This document shows, piece by piece, positions 14,662-24,371 of a DNA stretch of 64,000 nt. The DNA comes from Melghirimyces algeriensis (GTDB lineage: Bacteria; Bacillota; Bacilli; Thermoactinomycetales; DSM-45169). Made by a program: the position numbers and the translations under genes. Under the pieces are notes generated by a model. That model searched no databases and was not told the origin of the DNA. It was given only the letters and a program-made list of their open reading frames with translations. The stretch spans positions 99,569 through 163,568 of the forward strand of contig NZ_FXTI01000008.1 of the NCBI RefSeq assembly GCF_900182565.1, read 5' to 3'. The number at the start of each line of letters is the position of its first letter. The stretch's first letter is position 1.

Positions 14662-16626
14662 TCATCCGTTATTGTCGTCTTCACCTTTATCTTTCCCATC
14701 CGTGGCTTCCTCTTCAGAAGTCCGATCGGTATGATGGGCTGTTTCCGTTTCTTCGTTTTCCTCTTTCCCCTGGATATTGACGGATACCTCGGAGTCTTCC
14801 TTGATCGGTTTCTCCAGCTTTCCATTCTCCATCAACTGACGAATCTCTTGAGCATCCAGGGTTTCCTTTTTATACAACGTCTGGGCGATAAGCTCCAGTT
14901 TATCCCGTTTTTCATTCAGGATGGCTTTGGCCCGCTCATAGCACTTATTAATCATTTCCTGCATTTCTTGGTCAATCTCATAGGCAATGGCATCAGAATA
15001 ATTCTGCTCATGCCCCAGATCCCTGCCGAGGAAGACCTGACCTTGACTCCGTCCAAATTGCATCGGAGCCAGCCGGTCGCTCATACCGTACTCCGTAATC
15101 ATACTGCGTACAATATTGGTCGCCTTTTCAAAATCGTTGTGTGCACCTGTGCTAATCTCACCAAAAACCACTTCTTCTGCGGCGCGACCGCCCAGCAATC
15201 CGGTCACCCGGTCCAGAAGCTCGTTTTTCGTCATCAGGAAGCGGTCTTCCTTGGGAAGCATGACAACATAGCCACCCGCCTGTCCACGGGGAACCACGGT
15301 AATCTTATGTACCTCTTCCGCATGCTCCAGGAAGTACCCGACTACAGCGTGACCACCTTCGTGATAGATGACTGTCCGCTTCTCTTTTTCACTGACCACC
15401 CGACTCTTCTTCTCTGGACCGGCAATCACCCGGTCAATCGCTTCTTCCACTTCTGCCATGGTAACCTTTTTCTTCGAGCGTCGGGCTGCCAGAAGGGCTG
15501 CTTCATTCAAGAGATTTTCCAGGTCTGCCCCGGTAAATCCTGTGGTTCGCTGAGCGATCGTTTTGAGCCGAACATCACCGGCCAAGGGTTTGTTCCGGGC
15601 ATGCACCTTCAGTACTTCTTCCCGACCCTTGACATCGGGACGGTTCACAGTAATCTGCCGATCAAACCGACCTGGACGCAACAGAGCAGGGTCCAGAATA
15701 TCCGGACGGTTGGTTGCTGCCATGATAATAATTCCTTCATTTGCCCCAAAGCCGTCCATCTCAACCAACAATTGGTTCAATGTCTGTTCCCGTTCGTCGT
15801 GTCCACCGCCCAAACCGGCACCCCGCTGACGACCCACCGCGTCAATCTCATCAATGAAGATGATGCAGGGAGCATTTTTCTTGGCTTGCTCAAACAGGTC
15901 GCGAACACGGGAAGCCCCGACTCCGACAAACATTTCCACAAAATCGGAGCCACTGATACTGAAAAAGGGTACACCGGCTTCACCAGCCACTGCCCGTGCC
16001 AGAAGGGTTTTACCGGTACCGGGTGGTCCAACGAGCAGTACACCTTTGGGAATGCGGGCGCCAACGGTGGAGAATTTCCGGGGGTCTTTCAGGAAATCAA
16101 CCACTTCAACAAGTTCTTCCTTTTCTTCATCGGCTCCCGCTACATCGTTAAAGTTTACCTTTTTCTTTTCCTCGTTGTACATTTTGGCCTTGCTCTTGCC
16201 AAAATTCATGACCCGGTTTCCGCCGCCTTGCGCCTGATTGAGCAAGACGAAAAAGAGGAGAAGGATGATGACAAAGGGTACAATCGATGTCAGCAGGGTA
16301 ATCCAGAAGGAATCACCCTTCGCTTTCTCGTAGTTTGTCTTTACACCTGCTTTTTCAAGATCCTTAACAAGTGTACTGCCTTCACCATAAGGTCCACTGG
16401 TGGTAAAGGTCTTGTCCGTCCCCTTGTACTTTCCTTCGATATAGTACGTATTTCCTTCCGGGCGAACAGTTACTTTTTCAATCTTTCCTTGTTCCATCTT
16501 TTGCTGGAACTCGGTATATGAAATCGCTTCCGTCTCCGTTCCGGGATTCATTAATACATTGCCGATCCCGAATGCGACAAGGATGAGTATTATATACAAT
16601 CCGGCATTCCGGAAGATGCTTTTCAT
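14662..16626 (-). CDS. ftsH: ATP-dependent zinc metalloprotease FtsH
   Basis: Membrane AAA+ protease for quality control and turnover of regulators. The 654-residue protein has a first membrane helix (about residues 9-26), an extracytoplasmic domain and a second helix (about 108-130). The AAA module follows, with Walker A LVGPPGTGKT, Walker B IIFIDEIDAVG, the pore loop DFVEMFVGVG and the SRH arginines in ALLRPGRFD. The zinc site is HEGGHA, with the third ligand Asp in the later HNDFEKA region. The C-terminal tail is acidic and low-complexity. It follows tilS and hpt, as in Bacillus. Confidence 0.97.
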   Translation of the reverse strand: MKSIFRNAGLYIILILVAFGIGNVLMNPGTETEAISYTEFQQKMEQGKIEKVTVRPEGNTYYIEGKYKGTDKTFTTSGPYGEGSTLVKDLEKAGVKTNYEKAKGDSFWITLLTSIVPFVIILLLFFVLLNQAQGGGNRVMNFGKSKAKMYNEEKKKVNFNDVAGADEEKEELVEVVDFLKDPRKFSTVGARIPKGVLLVGPPGTGKTLLARAVAGEAGVPFFSISGSDFVEMFVGVGASRVRDLFEQAKKNAPCIIFIDEIDAVGRQRGAGLGGGHDEREQTLNQLLVEMDGFGANEGIIIMAATNRPDILDPALLRPGRFDRQITVNRPDVKGREEVLKVHARNKPLAGDVRLKTIAQRTTGFTGADLENLLNEAALLAARRSKKKVTMAEVEEAIDRVIAGPEKKSRVVSEKEKRTVIYHEGGHAVVGYFLEHAEEVHKITVVPRGQAGGYVVMLPKEDRFLMTKNELLDRVTGLLGGRAAEEVVFGEISTGAHNDFEKATNIVRSMITEYGMSDRLAPMQFGRSQGQVFLGRDLGHEQNYSDAIAYEIDQEMQEMINKCYERAKAILNEKRDKLELIAQTLYKKETLDAQEIRQLMENGKLEKPIKEDSEVSVNIQGKEENEETETAHHTDRTSEEEATDGKDKGEDDNNG

Positions 16627-16688
16627 CCTTGACCTCCTCTCAAAAATCCACTTTCATCATTTTACCACAGGCGAATGCAGGTAACAAC

Positions 16689-17234
16689 TTATGGATCTTC
16701 TCTGTATATTTCTTCTTTCAAAACACCGATATAAGGCAGGTTGCGATATTTTTCCGCATAGTCCAGTCCGTATCCGACCACAAATTCGTCAGGAACCTCA
16801 AAACCACAATAGTCCGGCTTTAAACCTGTGGTGCGCCGTCCAGGCTTATCCAACAGTGTAACCACCCGGACGGACGCTGCATTCCTGCGACGCAAAAGAT
16901 CCAGAAGGTAGCTAAGGGTTAAACCGCTGTCAATGATGTCTTCGACGACAATCACATGGCGCCCTTCCACACTGGTATCCAGATCCTTGATAATGCGAAC
17001 CACACCGGAGGATTCCGTCGATGTCCCATAACTGGAAACAGCCATATAGTCCATTTCCACATGGGTTTGGATCGCCCGGACCAGGTCACTCATAAACGGG
17101 GCAGCGCCCTTTAACACACAGATACACAAAGGATGCAGATCTTGGTAGTCCTTTGTCAACTGTTCTCCCAGATCTTTCACTTTTCTTTGAATATCAGACT
17201 CGGACAGCAACACTTCTCGGATGTCTTCGTGCAT
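16689..17234 (-). CDS. hpt: hypoxanthine(-guanine) phosphoribosyltransferase
   Basis: Purine salvage enzyme using PRPP to make IMP or GMP. The 181-residue protein has the PRPP signature VIVVEDIIDSGLTL, the substrate loop with SSYGTSTESSG, and the purine-site lysine in LLDKPGRR. AGGAGG lies six bases before ATG 17234. It sits between tilS and ftsH; in B. subtilis HprT and TilS together activate ftsH, so the order may be functional. It probably shares the promoter at 18833-18861. Confidence 0.95.
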   Translation of the reverse strand: MHEDIREVLLSESDIQRKVKDLGEQLTKDYQDLHPLCICVLKGAAPFMSDLVRAIQTHVEMDYMAVSSYGTSTESSGVVRIIKDLDTSVEGRHVIVVEDIIDSGLTLSYLLDLLRRRNAASVRVVTLLDKPGRRTTGLKPDYCGFEVPDEFVVGYGLDYAEKYRNLPYIGVLKEEIYREDP

Positions 17235-17256
17235 GGTACCCTCCTGAAAAAACAGA

Positions 17257-18711
17257 TTATGTATTCTTTGGCGAAGGCTCCCCTGTCACTCTCCCACGCT
17301 CTTGCATCTCTTTGTCCCACTTCCATTCCAGATACAAAAACCGACGCGTCTGATCCGTCACCCCGGCAATGTCTGACCGACATACCCCTGGAATCCAGAT
17401 CACTTGCTCCCCGGATAACACCAGAGGAATTCCTGCACGCAAACGCCGGGGGATTTTGGCATCAATCAGTACATCCTTTACCTTTTTGCTCCCTCCAAGA
17501 CCCAGGGGAGTGATTCGTTCACCCGGTTTTCTGGAGCGTGCCACAAGGGGCAAATCCAGCCGGTCACAATCAAAGACCGCCCGGTGGTCAGCGGGATCCA
17601 GAGACATCCGATCATCCACCCAGACCCGAATCCACCCAACTGGGAAAGAAACGTTTCCGGGAATGGGGAGAATCACCGGAGCGCAGTGTGTGTTTTCCGT
17701 TGACTCCATTGTATCAGAGAGCTTCACAATCCGAAGTTTCCAGTACTCCCGCTCCGCCCGGTATCCTCCGAACAGCGGGACCTGAGCCGAAGGGTCCGCT
17801 TGTGTCGCCAGGTTCAGGATTCTTTCCACACTATTTAAGGTAATCTCTTCATGATCCTCATCGCAAACAAGATAATTTAATATTAGTTTAATCATTCTTC
17901 TTTGTAAAGCGATGTCCCGTTTCAACAGAGAGGAAACATCCAATACCATCTCCCGCTCATTGCGGTGGATAAGGGTTGCTTCCAATTCCTTTTCCACCAT
18001 TTTCATCCAAAAATGTTCTTCATCTTGGACGATTTGGGACAGTTGAAACAGTCTATGTTGAACACGGGGATTATACGCTTTCAGTTGTGGAATCAAATCC
18101 AACCGAATACGGTTGCGGGTGTATCGCCGGTCACGATTGCTCCGGTCTTGTCGAGGGGTCAAACCTTGCATTTTGCAATAATCTTCCACCTCAGTACGCC
18201 AGATTTCCCAAAGGGGGCGGATCAGCCGAAGGCCCTTCCATTCCCGGCAGATTGGAATTCCTGCCAATCCGGAGGGACCTGTCCCCCGAATCAGCCGCAT
18301 CAATACCGTTTCCACTTGGTCATCTGCATGATGCGCAAGAGCCAGATGATTGGCTCCAAACTGGGAGGCAACACGGTGAAACGCCTGATAGCGAAGGGTT
18401 CGAGCCAACGCCTGAAGGTTTCCTTTGTCTTCTGAATGCATGGCTTTTACATCCATGGATACCACATGGCAGGGGATCTTCCAATCTTGACAGCATGTTT
18501 GAACATACTCCGCATCCGCATCACTTTCTTCTCCCCGCAACTGGTGGTTGACATGAACCGCGGATAAATCCAAGCGATAGGTTGTGGAAAGTGATGTTAA
18601 CGCATGAAGGAGGGCAATTGAGTCAGGACCGCCGGAAACAGCCACCGTTACTTTCTCTCCCCCCGAAAGCAACTGATGTTTCTCAATGGTTTGTTTCACA
18701 CGTTCCAGCAT
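17257..18711 (-). CDS. tilS: tRNA(Ile)-lysidine synthase
   Basis: Modifies C34 of tRNA-Ile2 to lysidine so that it reads AUA. The 484-residue protein has the ATP PP-loop VAVSGGPDS near residue 24, HVNHQLRGEESDADA, LALAHHADDQVETVLMRLIRG and the TilS-C domain with RKPGERITPLGLGG. Two adjacent ATG codons (18714 and 18711) follow AGGAGG; the second gives the better spacing. The open frame runs on upstream without a ribosome site. yabS and yabT, which lie between spoIIE and tilS in B. subtilis, are absent. Confidence 0.95.
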   Translation of the reverse strand: MLERVKQTIEKHQLLSGGEKVTVAVSGGPDSIALLHALTSLSTTYRLDLSAVHVNHQLRGEESDADAEYVQTCCQDWKIPCHVVSMDVKAMHSEDKGNLQALARTLRYQAFHRVASQFGANHLALAHHADDQVETVLMRLIRGTGPSGLAGIPICREWKGLRLIRPLWEIWRTEVEDYCKMQGLTPRQDRSNRDRRYTRNRIRLDLIPQLKAYNPRVQHRLFQLSQIVQDEEHFWMKMVEKELEATLIHRNEREMVLDVSSLLKRDIALQRRMIKLILNYLVCDEDHEEITLNSVERILNLATQADPSAQVPLFGGYRAEREYWKLRIVKLSDTMESTENTHCAPVILPIPGNVSFPVGWIRVWVDDRMSLDPADHRAVFDCDRLDLPLVARSRKPGERITPLGLGGSKKVKDVLIDAKIPRRLRAGIPLVLSGEQVIWIPGVCRSDIAGVTDQTRRFLYLEWKWDKEMQERGRVTGEPSPKNT

Positions 18712-18832
18712 CATAGCCCTCCTGTCCACAGTATCCCTCAAGCAGAAAATCCGGGGAAGGCTCTCCCCCGGTGATTCACTCCGTCTCTGGCAAAAACGTG
18801 TCTCAGCCATTGATTGCAGTAAATCTTAGAGT

Positions 18833-18861
18833 CATTGTAGCGATTTTCCACACTGGAATCA
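18833..18861 (-). promoter_or_regulatory. putative sigma-A promoter of tilS-hpt-ftsH
   Basis: Minus strand: -35 TTGATT (18856-18861), 17-base spacer, -10 TACAAT (18833-18838), in the gap after spoIIE. No terminator for spoIIE was found in this gap, so read-through is possible. Confidence 0.65.
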
Positions 18862-18889
18862 ATTTGAATCACGCCATAAACCACAACCG

Positions 18890-21361
18890 TCACAAACCCG
18901 CCACATGATTTCGTTCCAGCCGGGAAATTCCAGGAAACCGAATGGTGGACCATTCCGGGACATATTCTTCTACCCTGGCAACCACCACCGTCATATCATC
19001 GTTAATTTCCCCATCGTGATGCCGAATCACCCGTTCCAACAAACAATCGGCAAATCCCTGAGGATCTTTGGTAGCAATCTCTCCGATCATCCGTTTCATA
19101 CACGCTTCCTTGTTGTTGGCATGGCGGGGGGCATCAAATATTCCATCCGTTACCATCACAACCAGATCCCCCGGTTGAAGCTGGAAATCGACCGACTCAA
19201 TATCAATATCCCGTAAAATTCCGAGAGGGGGATTGCCGGCAGAAATCATCATCACTTCATCTCCACGCTTGACAAACCCCGGTGTTGAGCCGATTTTCAT
19301 AAACCGGGATTGAGCGGAATTCAAGTCGATAATGGCCAAGTCAATGGTGGCAAACATCTCATCTGTCGAGCGCAGACTGAGGATGGAGTTAACCGTTTCC
19401 ACCGCTTTTTCCTCATGAATTCCGGATTGAAGCAGTCGTTTCAGCAAATGCAATGCAGCGCTGGATTCCTGCTGGGCTCTGGCTCCGTTTCCCATTCCAT
19501 CACTGATTGCCACAGCATATTTCCCCGTTCCCACGTTCATATAGCAGTAACTGTCCCCGGACAACCAGTGTCCACCTTTCGCCGCACCCGCTGATCCCGT
19601 TTTCACTTCAAAGCGTTGGGCGGAACCGAGTGTCACCATTGCACCATCCAAACGTCCTTGCACCACTTTTCGTTGGACAGTGATCGGTTCTCCTAGGATT
19701 TCCGTCAACAGGGGAGCGACCAGTTTGCGGCATTCATCCAACGCGTCACTGTGTGGCATTGATACTTCAATCTCCACTTTCCCCTCCTCCAAATTAATCA
19801 CTTCCACCTGCTGAATGGACAGACCCAAATCCTCCAATGCCAGATGGATCTGTTCTTCCTGGGCAGCCATCACCTGTGTTTCATTCTTGATCTCTTTCGC
19901 AAGTTCCTCCATCACCTGGGAAACTCCATCCAATTGCTCGGAAACCAAGTGACGCGTCTTTTTCAATCGCTCTCTCCAGATCATATCCTGCTCATACGAT
20001 TTGTATCCTTCCCGGATCATTTGAAACACTTTTTCTGATTTCACACAATGTTGTGACCAAGACCGCGGAACAGAAAGCGGCTTGTCCCCCTCATTCATCT
20101 CTACCAGCGCCATCAAATCCGTCATCCCGTTATAGGTGGAAACAACGTTTTTTTCCCAGCATTGCCGATACAGGTGACAGGATCGGCAAGACTGTTCCAT
20201 CACTCCATCAATGAATCGATTCATGTAATGTTCATCCCGCTGTTGATTTCGAGTAGCATCCTCACGAAAACTGTTTGCCATTTCCGTAAACAGCTCGGTG
20301 AATTGTTCCACCTTGGCTGCCGTCACATCCCGCAACCGGCGAATATACTCCTGGTGCGCTGACTCATTCTCCGCTGTACCGGGAATAAACCGGGAAATCA
20401 CCTTGAATAACCCACCCGGAGTAAGCAAAAATAACAGGATCGCCATCACAGACTCCTGAAGAGAAATCCATATTTCCGTCGCCCCTTGACCGTACAGGGA
20501 CAGAATGGAACTGCCCAGCACAAACCCAATCGCCACTCCCCATTTTCGGGCTTCTTTAAACAATCCTGCCAACAATCCCGCAAACGCCAACAGACTGGTC
20601 TGGATCATCGCCTGGGGCTCAGCCATGCTCAGGACCATTCCGGTTACAACCCCTACCGAAGCGCCTAACATCCCCCCTCCAACAAGGGCCAAAATCAGAA
20701 TCAAATAGCGGGAGACCACATGTACCAGTGACATTTCTCCGATGGACCATCCGAACGTCCCGGTCACCACCGAACCAGCAAGGATGACCAGGCAGAGAAT
20801 CTCCTCATGGCGCAGTGTATATCTTTGGCGCCGCACGGTAAACAGCGGGACAGACTGAACGAAAATAAAGGTCAGAATAAAGCTTAATAACACATCCACT
20901 CCAGCCATCATCGCAGAATAGGTGGTCCAGCCTTCCAGATAAAGGCGAAACAGGTGGGCCCCGGAGGCGGCAATGAGGACGATAAACGGAGAAAAATTGA
21001 GATGACCTTTGCCTCCCAAATGAAAAAGCTTTTGAACCACCAGCAACCATACCAGTAGGCCGGAAATCCATGCAGCATGCGTGATGGTCAGTGTGGAAGC
21101 ACCCAAAATCAACGCGATCATGGCCAAGGGCCACTGCCTTTTGCAAAGATGAAATACCACCCCCATATAAGCAACCGCAAACGGGGAGATGACATCCAGG
21201 ATCATAGCCCGTCCAAGCAAAAATCCCATCACCATCACCGGCAGATTCCATGTTGTCAAAAGCCGGTTTTTCCAATGACGCCAATCCCTTTGCCCTTCCG
21301 TCCATCTTTGAAATAAACGGGGAAAATAGGTCCCTATATCTGTCAACCAAGTGGATCGCAT
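18890..21361 (-). CDS. spoIIE: stage II sporulation protein E (PP2C phosphatase)
   Basis: Dephosphorylates SpoIIAA and so releases sigma-F in the forespore; also acts at the polar septum with FtsZ. The 823-residue protein has about ten membrane helices in the first 330 residues, a helical regulatory region with a CRSCHLYRQC cysteine cluster, and a C-terminal PP2C domain. That domain shows SGDSYCYMNVGTGKYAVAIS, DGMGNGARA, MVTDGIFDAPRH and NDDMTVVVARV, with the metal-binding aspartates. GAGGTGA precedes ATG 21361. It is transcribed from a Spo0A-type promoter at 21430-21462. Confidence 0.97.
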   Translation of the reverse strand: MRSTWLTDIGTYFPRLFQRWTEGQRDWRHWKNRLLTTWNLPVMVMGFLLGRAMILDVISPFAVAYMGVVFHLCKRQWPLAMIALILGASTLTITHAAWISGLLVWLLVVQKLFHLGGKGHLNFSPFIVLIAASGAHLFRLYLEGWTTYSAMMAGVDVLLSFILTFIFVQSVPLFTVRRQRYTLRHEEILCLVILAGSVVTGTFGWSIGEMSLVHVVSRYLILILALVGGGMLGASVGVVTGMVLSMAEPQAMIQTSLLAFAGLLAGLFKEARKWGVAIGFVLGSSILSLYGQGATEIWISLQESVMAILLFLLTPGGLFKVISRFIPGTAENESAHQEYIRRLRDVTAAKVEQFTELFTEMANSFREDATRNQQRDEHYMNRFIDGVMEQSCRSCHLYRQCWEKNVVSTYNGMTDLMALVEMNEGDKPLSVPRSWSQHCVKSEKVFQMIREGYKSYEQDMIWRERLKKTRHLVSEQLDGVSQVMEELAKEIKNETQVMAAQEEQIHLALEDLGLSIQQVEVINLEEGKVEIEVSMPHSDALDECRKLVAPLLTEILGEPITVQRKVVQGRLDGAMVTLGSAQRFEVKTGSAGAAKGGHWLSGDSYCYMNVGTGKYAVAISDGMGNGARAQQESSAALHLLKRLLQSGIHEEKAVETVNSILSLRSTDEMFATIDLAIIDLNSAQSRFMKIGSTPGFVKRGDEVMMISAGNPPLGILRDIDIESVDFQLQPGDLVVMVTDGIFDAPRHANNKEACMKRMIGEIATKDPQGFADCLLERVIRHHDGEINDDMTVVVARVEEYVPEWSTIRFPGISRLERNHVAGL

Positions 21362-21429
21362 CGAAAATCACCTCTCTGTAGGTTTCCGGGCTGTGGGCTC
21401 GTCCCGGCATCTCAGACATCTCAGAGTTC

Positions 21430-21494
21430 ATTATAGAGGGCTTGGCCAAGAAAGTTTGTCATAATTGCTGAATCCAACAAAAATTTTTCCGACA
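21430..21494 (-). promoter_or_regulatory. spoIIE promoter with 21-base spacer and Spo0A box
   Basis: Minus strand: perfect -10 TATAAT (21430-21435), -35-like ATGACA (21457-21462) and a spacer of exactly 21 bases. That unusual spacing characterises Spo0A-activated sigma-A promoters of spoIIE and spoIIG in B. subtilis. A one-mismatch Spo0A box, TGTCGGA, lies at 21488-21494; a perfect TGTCGAA is on the plus strand at 21583-21589. The leader is about 60 bases. Confidence 0.8.
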
Positions 21495-21692
21495 TTTTTT
21501 CGTTTGCAAAAAAAGCGAAAACAGTTAGTATGAAAAAAAGAAATTAAGGCGATGAATCGGGGATCATACGTTCTCCTTTCACTGTCGAAACATCGTGCCT
21601 TCATCCTGGCTTTTTCTGTCGATTTCCCCCGTTTTCCGGATTCTCTCGACAAAACTGTTAAAAATCAGTCATTGCCTGACGCCGGGATCGGA

Positions 21693-21726
21693 CAAAAAAA
21701 CCACCGGTATTTTTGTCCGATGGTTT
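21693..21726 (-). terminator. rho-independent terminator after the DUF402 gene
   Basis: A 9-bp stem with one G-U pair (21718-21726 with 21700-21708) followed by a T run on the minus strand; T also follows on plus, so it could act both ways. The stretch from here to the spoIIE promoter holds only Spo0A-box-like sequences. Confidence 0.8.
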
Positions 21727-21741
21727 TTCAATGCATATGAT

Positions 21742-22224
21742 TTATTTTTTCCGCGGGGAATCCAAGGGAAACATCCCGGCATCGTGGAGGAACTTCGGGA
21801 TAAAAGAGCGGTTGGTCTGCATACGGATCATTTTGTGCAATGTCCGGAGGGCATAGACCTGTTGCCGTCGCTTCAGTTGTCCCTTGTCAATCGCTGTGGC
21901 AAACTCATCCACATCCAGCAAGTGGTAACTTCCATCTGGATAGACAATCAGGTCCAAAAGGAGATCCACCATCACATAACGAAGGCGACCCACTTGGCGC
22001 ATTTCCATGACATCACAATAGTAGTAGAGGAATTCCCCGGAGTGATGAAACACTTTGGAGATCGTGTAACCCTTTTTCACAAAGTAATAGGTGAGAAAAA
22101 TCCGCTTTCCATCAGGGTTGGGATACTGTGTTGCAAAACAATGCCGTCCATGCCAGTCCCGAACTTTCTCCGTATACGACTTATTAATGGTGGTAAACTT
22201 AATCTTTTTTATCGTAACGTCCAC
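21742..22224 (-). CDS. DUF402 domain protein, nucleoside tri/diphosphate phosphatase-like
   Basis: A 160-residue protein of the DUF402 (Ntdp-like) family, members of which hydrolyse nucleoside tri- and diphosphates with divalent metal. The conserved block YYYCDVMEMRQ, then VDLLLDLIVYPDGSYHLLDVDEF, gives the acidic metal-site residues. The substrate here is unknown. Start is GTG 22224 after AGGAGTGG. It stands alone between the tRNA genes and spoIIE, with its own terminator. It is not part of the conserved Bacillus block at this place. Confidence 0.8.
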   Translation of the reverse strand: MDVTIKKIKFTTINKSYTEKVRDWHGRHCFATQYPNPDGKRIFLTYYFVKKGYTISKVFHHSGEFLYYYCDVMEMRQVGRLRYVMVDLLLDLIVYPDGSYHLLDVDEFATAIDKGQLKRRQQVYALRTLHKMIRMQTNRSFIPKFLHDAGMFPLDSPRKK

Positions 22225-22339
22225 AATACCACTCCTACACCTGAATCGCGCTCCCGAAGTCCCGGAACTTTCATAGGATTCCCCGGTGTGCCGTCGGTAA
22301 GTACCGTGGAGGGGCCACGTTCAATCTCCGGTAAAAAGA

Positions 22340-22396
22340 AAAAAAGGCGAATTTAATCCCCTGAACGTTCCGATTCAAGGGACTTTACCTCGCCTT
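22340..22396 (-). terminator. terminator of the tRNA operon
   Basis: A long interrupted hairpin (AAGGCGA with TCGCCTT outside, AGTCCCTTGAA with TTCAGGGGATT inside) followed by a T run on the minus strand, a few bases past the tRNA-Met CCA end. Confidence 0.8.
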
Positions 22397-22400
22397 CGTC

Positions 22401-22477
22401 TGGTAGCGGCGGAGGGTCTCGAACCCCCAACCTCACGGGTATGAACCGTACGCTCTAACCAGTTGAGCTACGCCGCC
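22401..22477 (-). tRNA. tRNA-Met (CAT), elongator
   Basis: 77 bases with encoded CCA. Acceptor GGCGGCG pairs CGCCGCT with a G-U end pair, the anticodon loop is TTCATAC, and the T-loop is TTCGAGA. The sequence closely resembles Bacillus elongator tRNA-Met. Last gene of a three-tRNA transcript. Confidence 0.95.
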
Positions 22478-22550
22478 ACATCACAAGGGGAGGAATCCGG
22501 TCAGTAAACAAGTTCCTCAAGGAACCCAATCCCTCACCCTAACTATTGAT

Positions 22551-22626
22551 TGGTTGCGGGGGCAGGACTTGAACCTGCGACCTTCGGGTTATGAGCCCGA
22601 CGAGCTGCCGACTGCTCCACCCCGCG
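22551..22626 (-). tRNA. initiator tRNA-fMet (CAT), copy 1
   Basis: 76 bases with encoded CCA. The 5' end CGCGGGG faces an acceptor 3' strand ending in A, giving the unpaired C1-A72 that marks bacterial initiators. The anticodon stem has three G-C pairs around CTCATAA. The D-loop is one base shorter than in B. subtilis. Confidence 0.95.
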
Positions 22627-22689
22627 TCATTTTGAGGGAAATCCAGATTTTGGGTGCGAATTTCCAAATCCCTCACCCTAACTATTGAT

Positions 22690-22766
<77 letters not shown>

Positions 22767-22781
22767 TCAGTCACAAGGATT

Positions 22782-22811
22782 ATTATACACAGGTAACTGT
22801 GAATCTGTCAA
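22782..22811 (-). promoter_or_regulatory. sigma-A promoter of the tRNA operon
   Basis: Minus strand: perfect -35 TTGACA (22806-22811), 18-base spacer, perfect -10 TATAAT (22782-22787), directly before the first initiator tRNA. Confidence 0.9.
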
Positions 22812-22965
22812 GGTATTTTTATTTTTTTTTGCGACAGATACTGGAGAACATAATGAATAAGATTATTTGGTGCATAGTATTTCCGATCTACCAACCATGC
22901 ATTCCGTCGTTTGCATTCAAGCTGAATCCAATACCAAAACGTTTTTTTCTCTCTTTTTTTGTATC

Positions 22966-22993
22966 TTGAAATCGGCTTTTTTTGTAATAAAAT
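22966..22993 (+). promoter_or_regulatory. putative sigma-A promoter of ktrB
   Basis: Plus strand: TTGAAA (22966-22971), 16-base spacer, TAAAAT (22988-22993), about 37 bases before the ktrB start. No c-di-AMP riboswitch motif was seen in the short leader. Confidence 0.6.
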
Positions 22994-23029
22994 GGACAAT
23001 GACTATTTGAAAAAAAGGAAGCTCATGTT

Positions 23030-24367
23030 ATGAAACTGAAAAAACTGACACCCGTTCAATTGCTGGTCCTGATTTATTTTGTGGCAGCGATCATCTCCAG
23101 TATCCTCCTTTATCTTCCGATCTCCCATCAACCGGGTGTCCATATCACCTATTTGGACGCCCTCTTTACCGCAGTCAGTGCCATCAGTGTAACCGGGCTG
23201 ACGGTGGTCAACACCGCTGACACATTTAGCCCGATCGGAATTGTTTTTCTGATGGTAATGATCCAGTTTGGGGGAATCGGGTTTATGACCCTGGGGACGT
23301 TCCTCTGGATGGCGACGGGACAACGCATTGGAATCCAACGACGGAAAATGATTATGTTAGACCAGAACCGTTCCAATCTGGCGGGACTGGTTCGGCTGAT
23401 GCGGGATATCCTGCTCCTTTCCTTGCTGATTGAAGCGGTCGGTGCCCTGATGTTGGGGGTTTATTTTTATATTGCCTACCCATATGGGTTGAATGCCTTT
23501 GCCTATGGCCTGTTTAGTTCGCTTTCCGCCTTTACCAATGCCGGTTTTGATATTTTTGGAAATTCCCTGATGGACTTTTCAAAGGATTATTACGTCCAGA
23601 TGGTCAATATGGTATTGATTGTGGCGGGAGGAATTGGATTTCCGGTACTGACTGAATTGAAAGACTGGTACTTCAGCAGCAATCGCAGAAACTTCCGTTT
23701 TTCGCTGTTTACCAAAATTACGGTGACCACCTATTTTGTATTATTGGTAGGAGGGGCCGTCATTCTGGGCATCCTGGAAAGCCAGCATTTCTATGCCGAC
23801 AAAAGTTGGCATCAGGGATTTTTCTATTCCCTGTTCAATTCCATCACGACCCGAAGCGCTGGGTTAGCCACCATGGATATCAATGATTATACCACTCCAA
23901 CCCAGCTCTTTTTATCGTTCATGATGGTGATTGGTGCCAGTCCATCCAGTGTGGGGGGAGGACTCCGCACCACCACACTCGCCGTGGTGGCCCTTGCCAT
24001 CTACAGCTATGGGCGGGGATATCGGCATATTCGTGTCTTCCGCCGGGAATTGCTGGAAGAAGATGTGCGCAAAGCTTCCGTGGTCTTTGCCACAGCCGTG
24101 ATGTTGGTATCGTTTGCCGTCATTCTGCTCTCATTGGAACAGCCCCAGAATAGACTGATGGAAACCATTTTTGAAGCTTCCTCTGCCTTTGGAACCACCG
24201 GGCTGTCCATGGGCATCACACCGGATCTGACATCTGCCGGAAAGTTCACCATTATGCTTATGATGTTTATTGGAAGGGTCGGGATTTTGTCATTACTCTT
24301 CCTCCTGCGCAAACAATCCCCACCGGATTCCTATCACTTCCCACGAGAGCAAATTATCATCGGTTAA
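23030..24367 (+). CDS. ktrB: Trk/Ktr-family potassium uptake protein, KtrB type
   Basis: Sodium-dependent potassium channel subunit with four membrane-pore-membrane repeats (445 residues). The pore loops with the filter glycines are SAISVTGLTVV, AFTNAGFDIFG, SITTRSAGLATMD and SAFGTTGLSMG. It needs a cytoplasmic RCK partner (KtrA/KtrC), which is not next to it. AAGGAAG stands before ATG 23030. It is one of only two clear plus-strand genes in the window and is inserted between the tRNA genes and divIC, against the direction of its neighbours. Confidence 0.93.
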   Translation: MKLKKLTPVQLLVLIYFVAAIISSILLYLPISHQPGVHITYLDALFTAVSAISVTGLTVVNTADTFSPIGIVFLMVMIQFGGIGFMTLGTFLWMATGQRIGIQRRKMIMLDQNRSNLAGLVRLMRDILLLSLLIEAVGALMLGVYFYIAYPYGLNAFAYGLFSSLSAFTNAGFDIFGNSLMDFSKDYYVQMVNMVLIVAGGIGFPVLTELKDWYFSSNRRNFRFSLFTKITVTTYFVLLVGGAVILGILESQHFYADKSWHQGFFYSLFNSITTRSAGLATMDINDYTTPTQLFLSFMMVIGASPSSVGGGLRTTTLAVVALAIYSYGRGYRHIRVFRRELLEEDVRKASVVFATAVMLVSFAVILLSLEQPQNRLMETIFEASSAFGTTGLSMGITPDLTSAGKFTIMLMMFIGRVGILSLLFLLRKQSPPDSYHFPREQIIIG

Positions 24368-24371
24368 TCAA

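Noticed and set aside
14416..16521. Very long plus-strand open frame (701 codons) opposite ftsH
   Set aside because: It is the antisense of ftsH, whose protein is fully conserved; no ribosome site and no recognisable domain.
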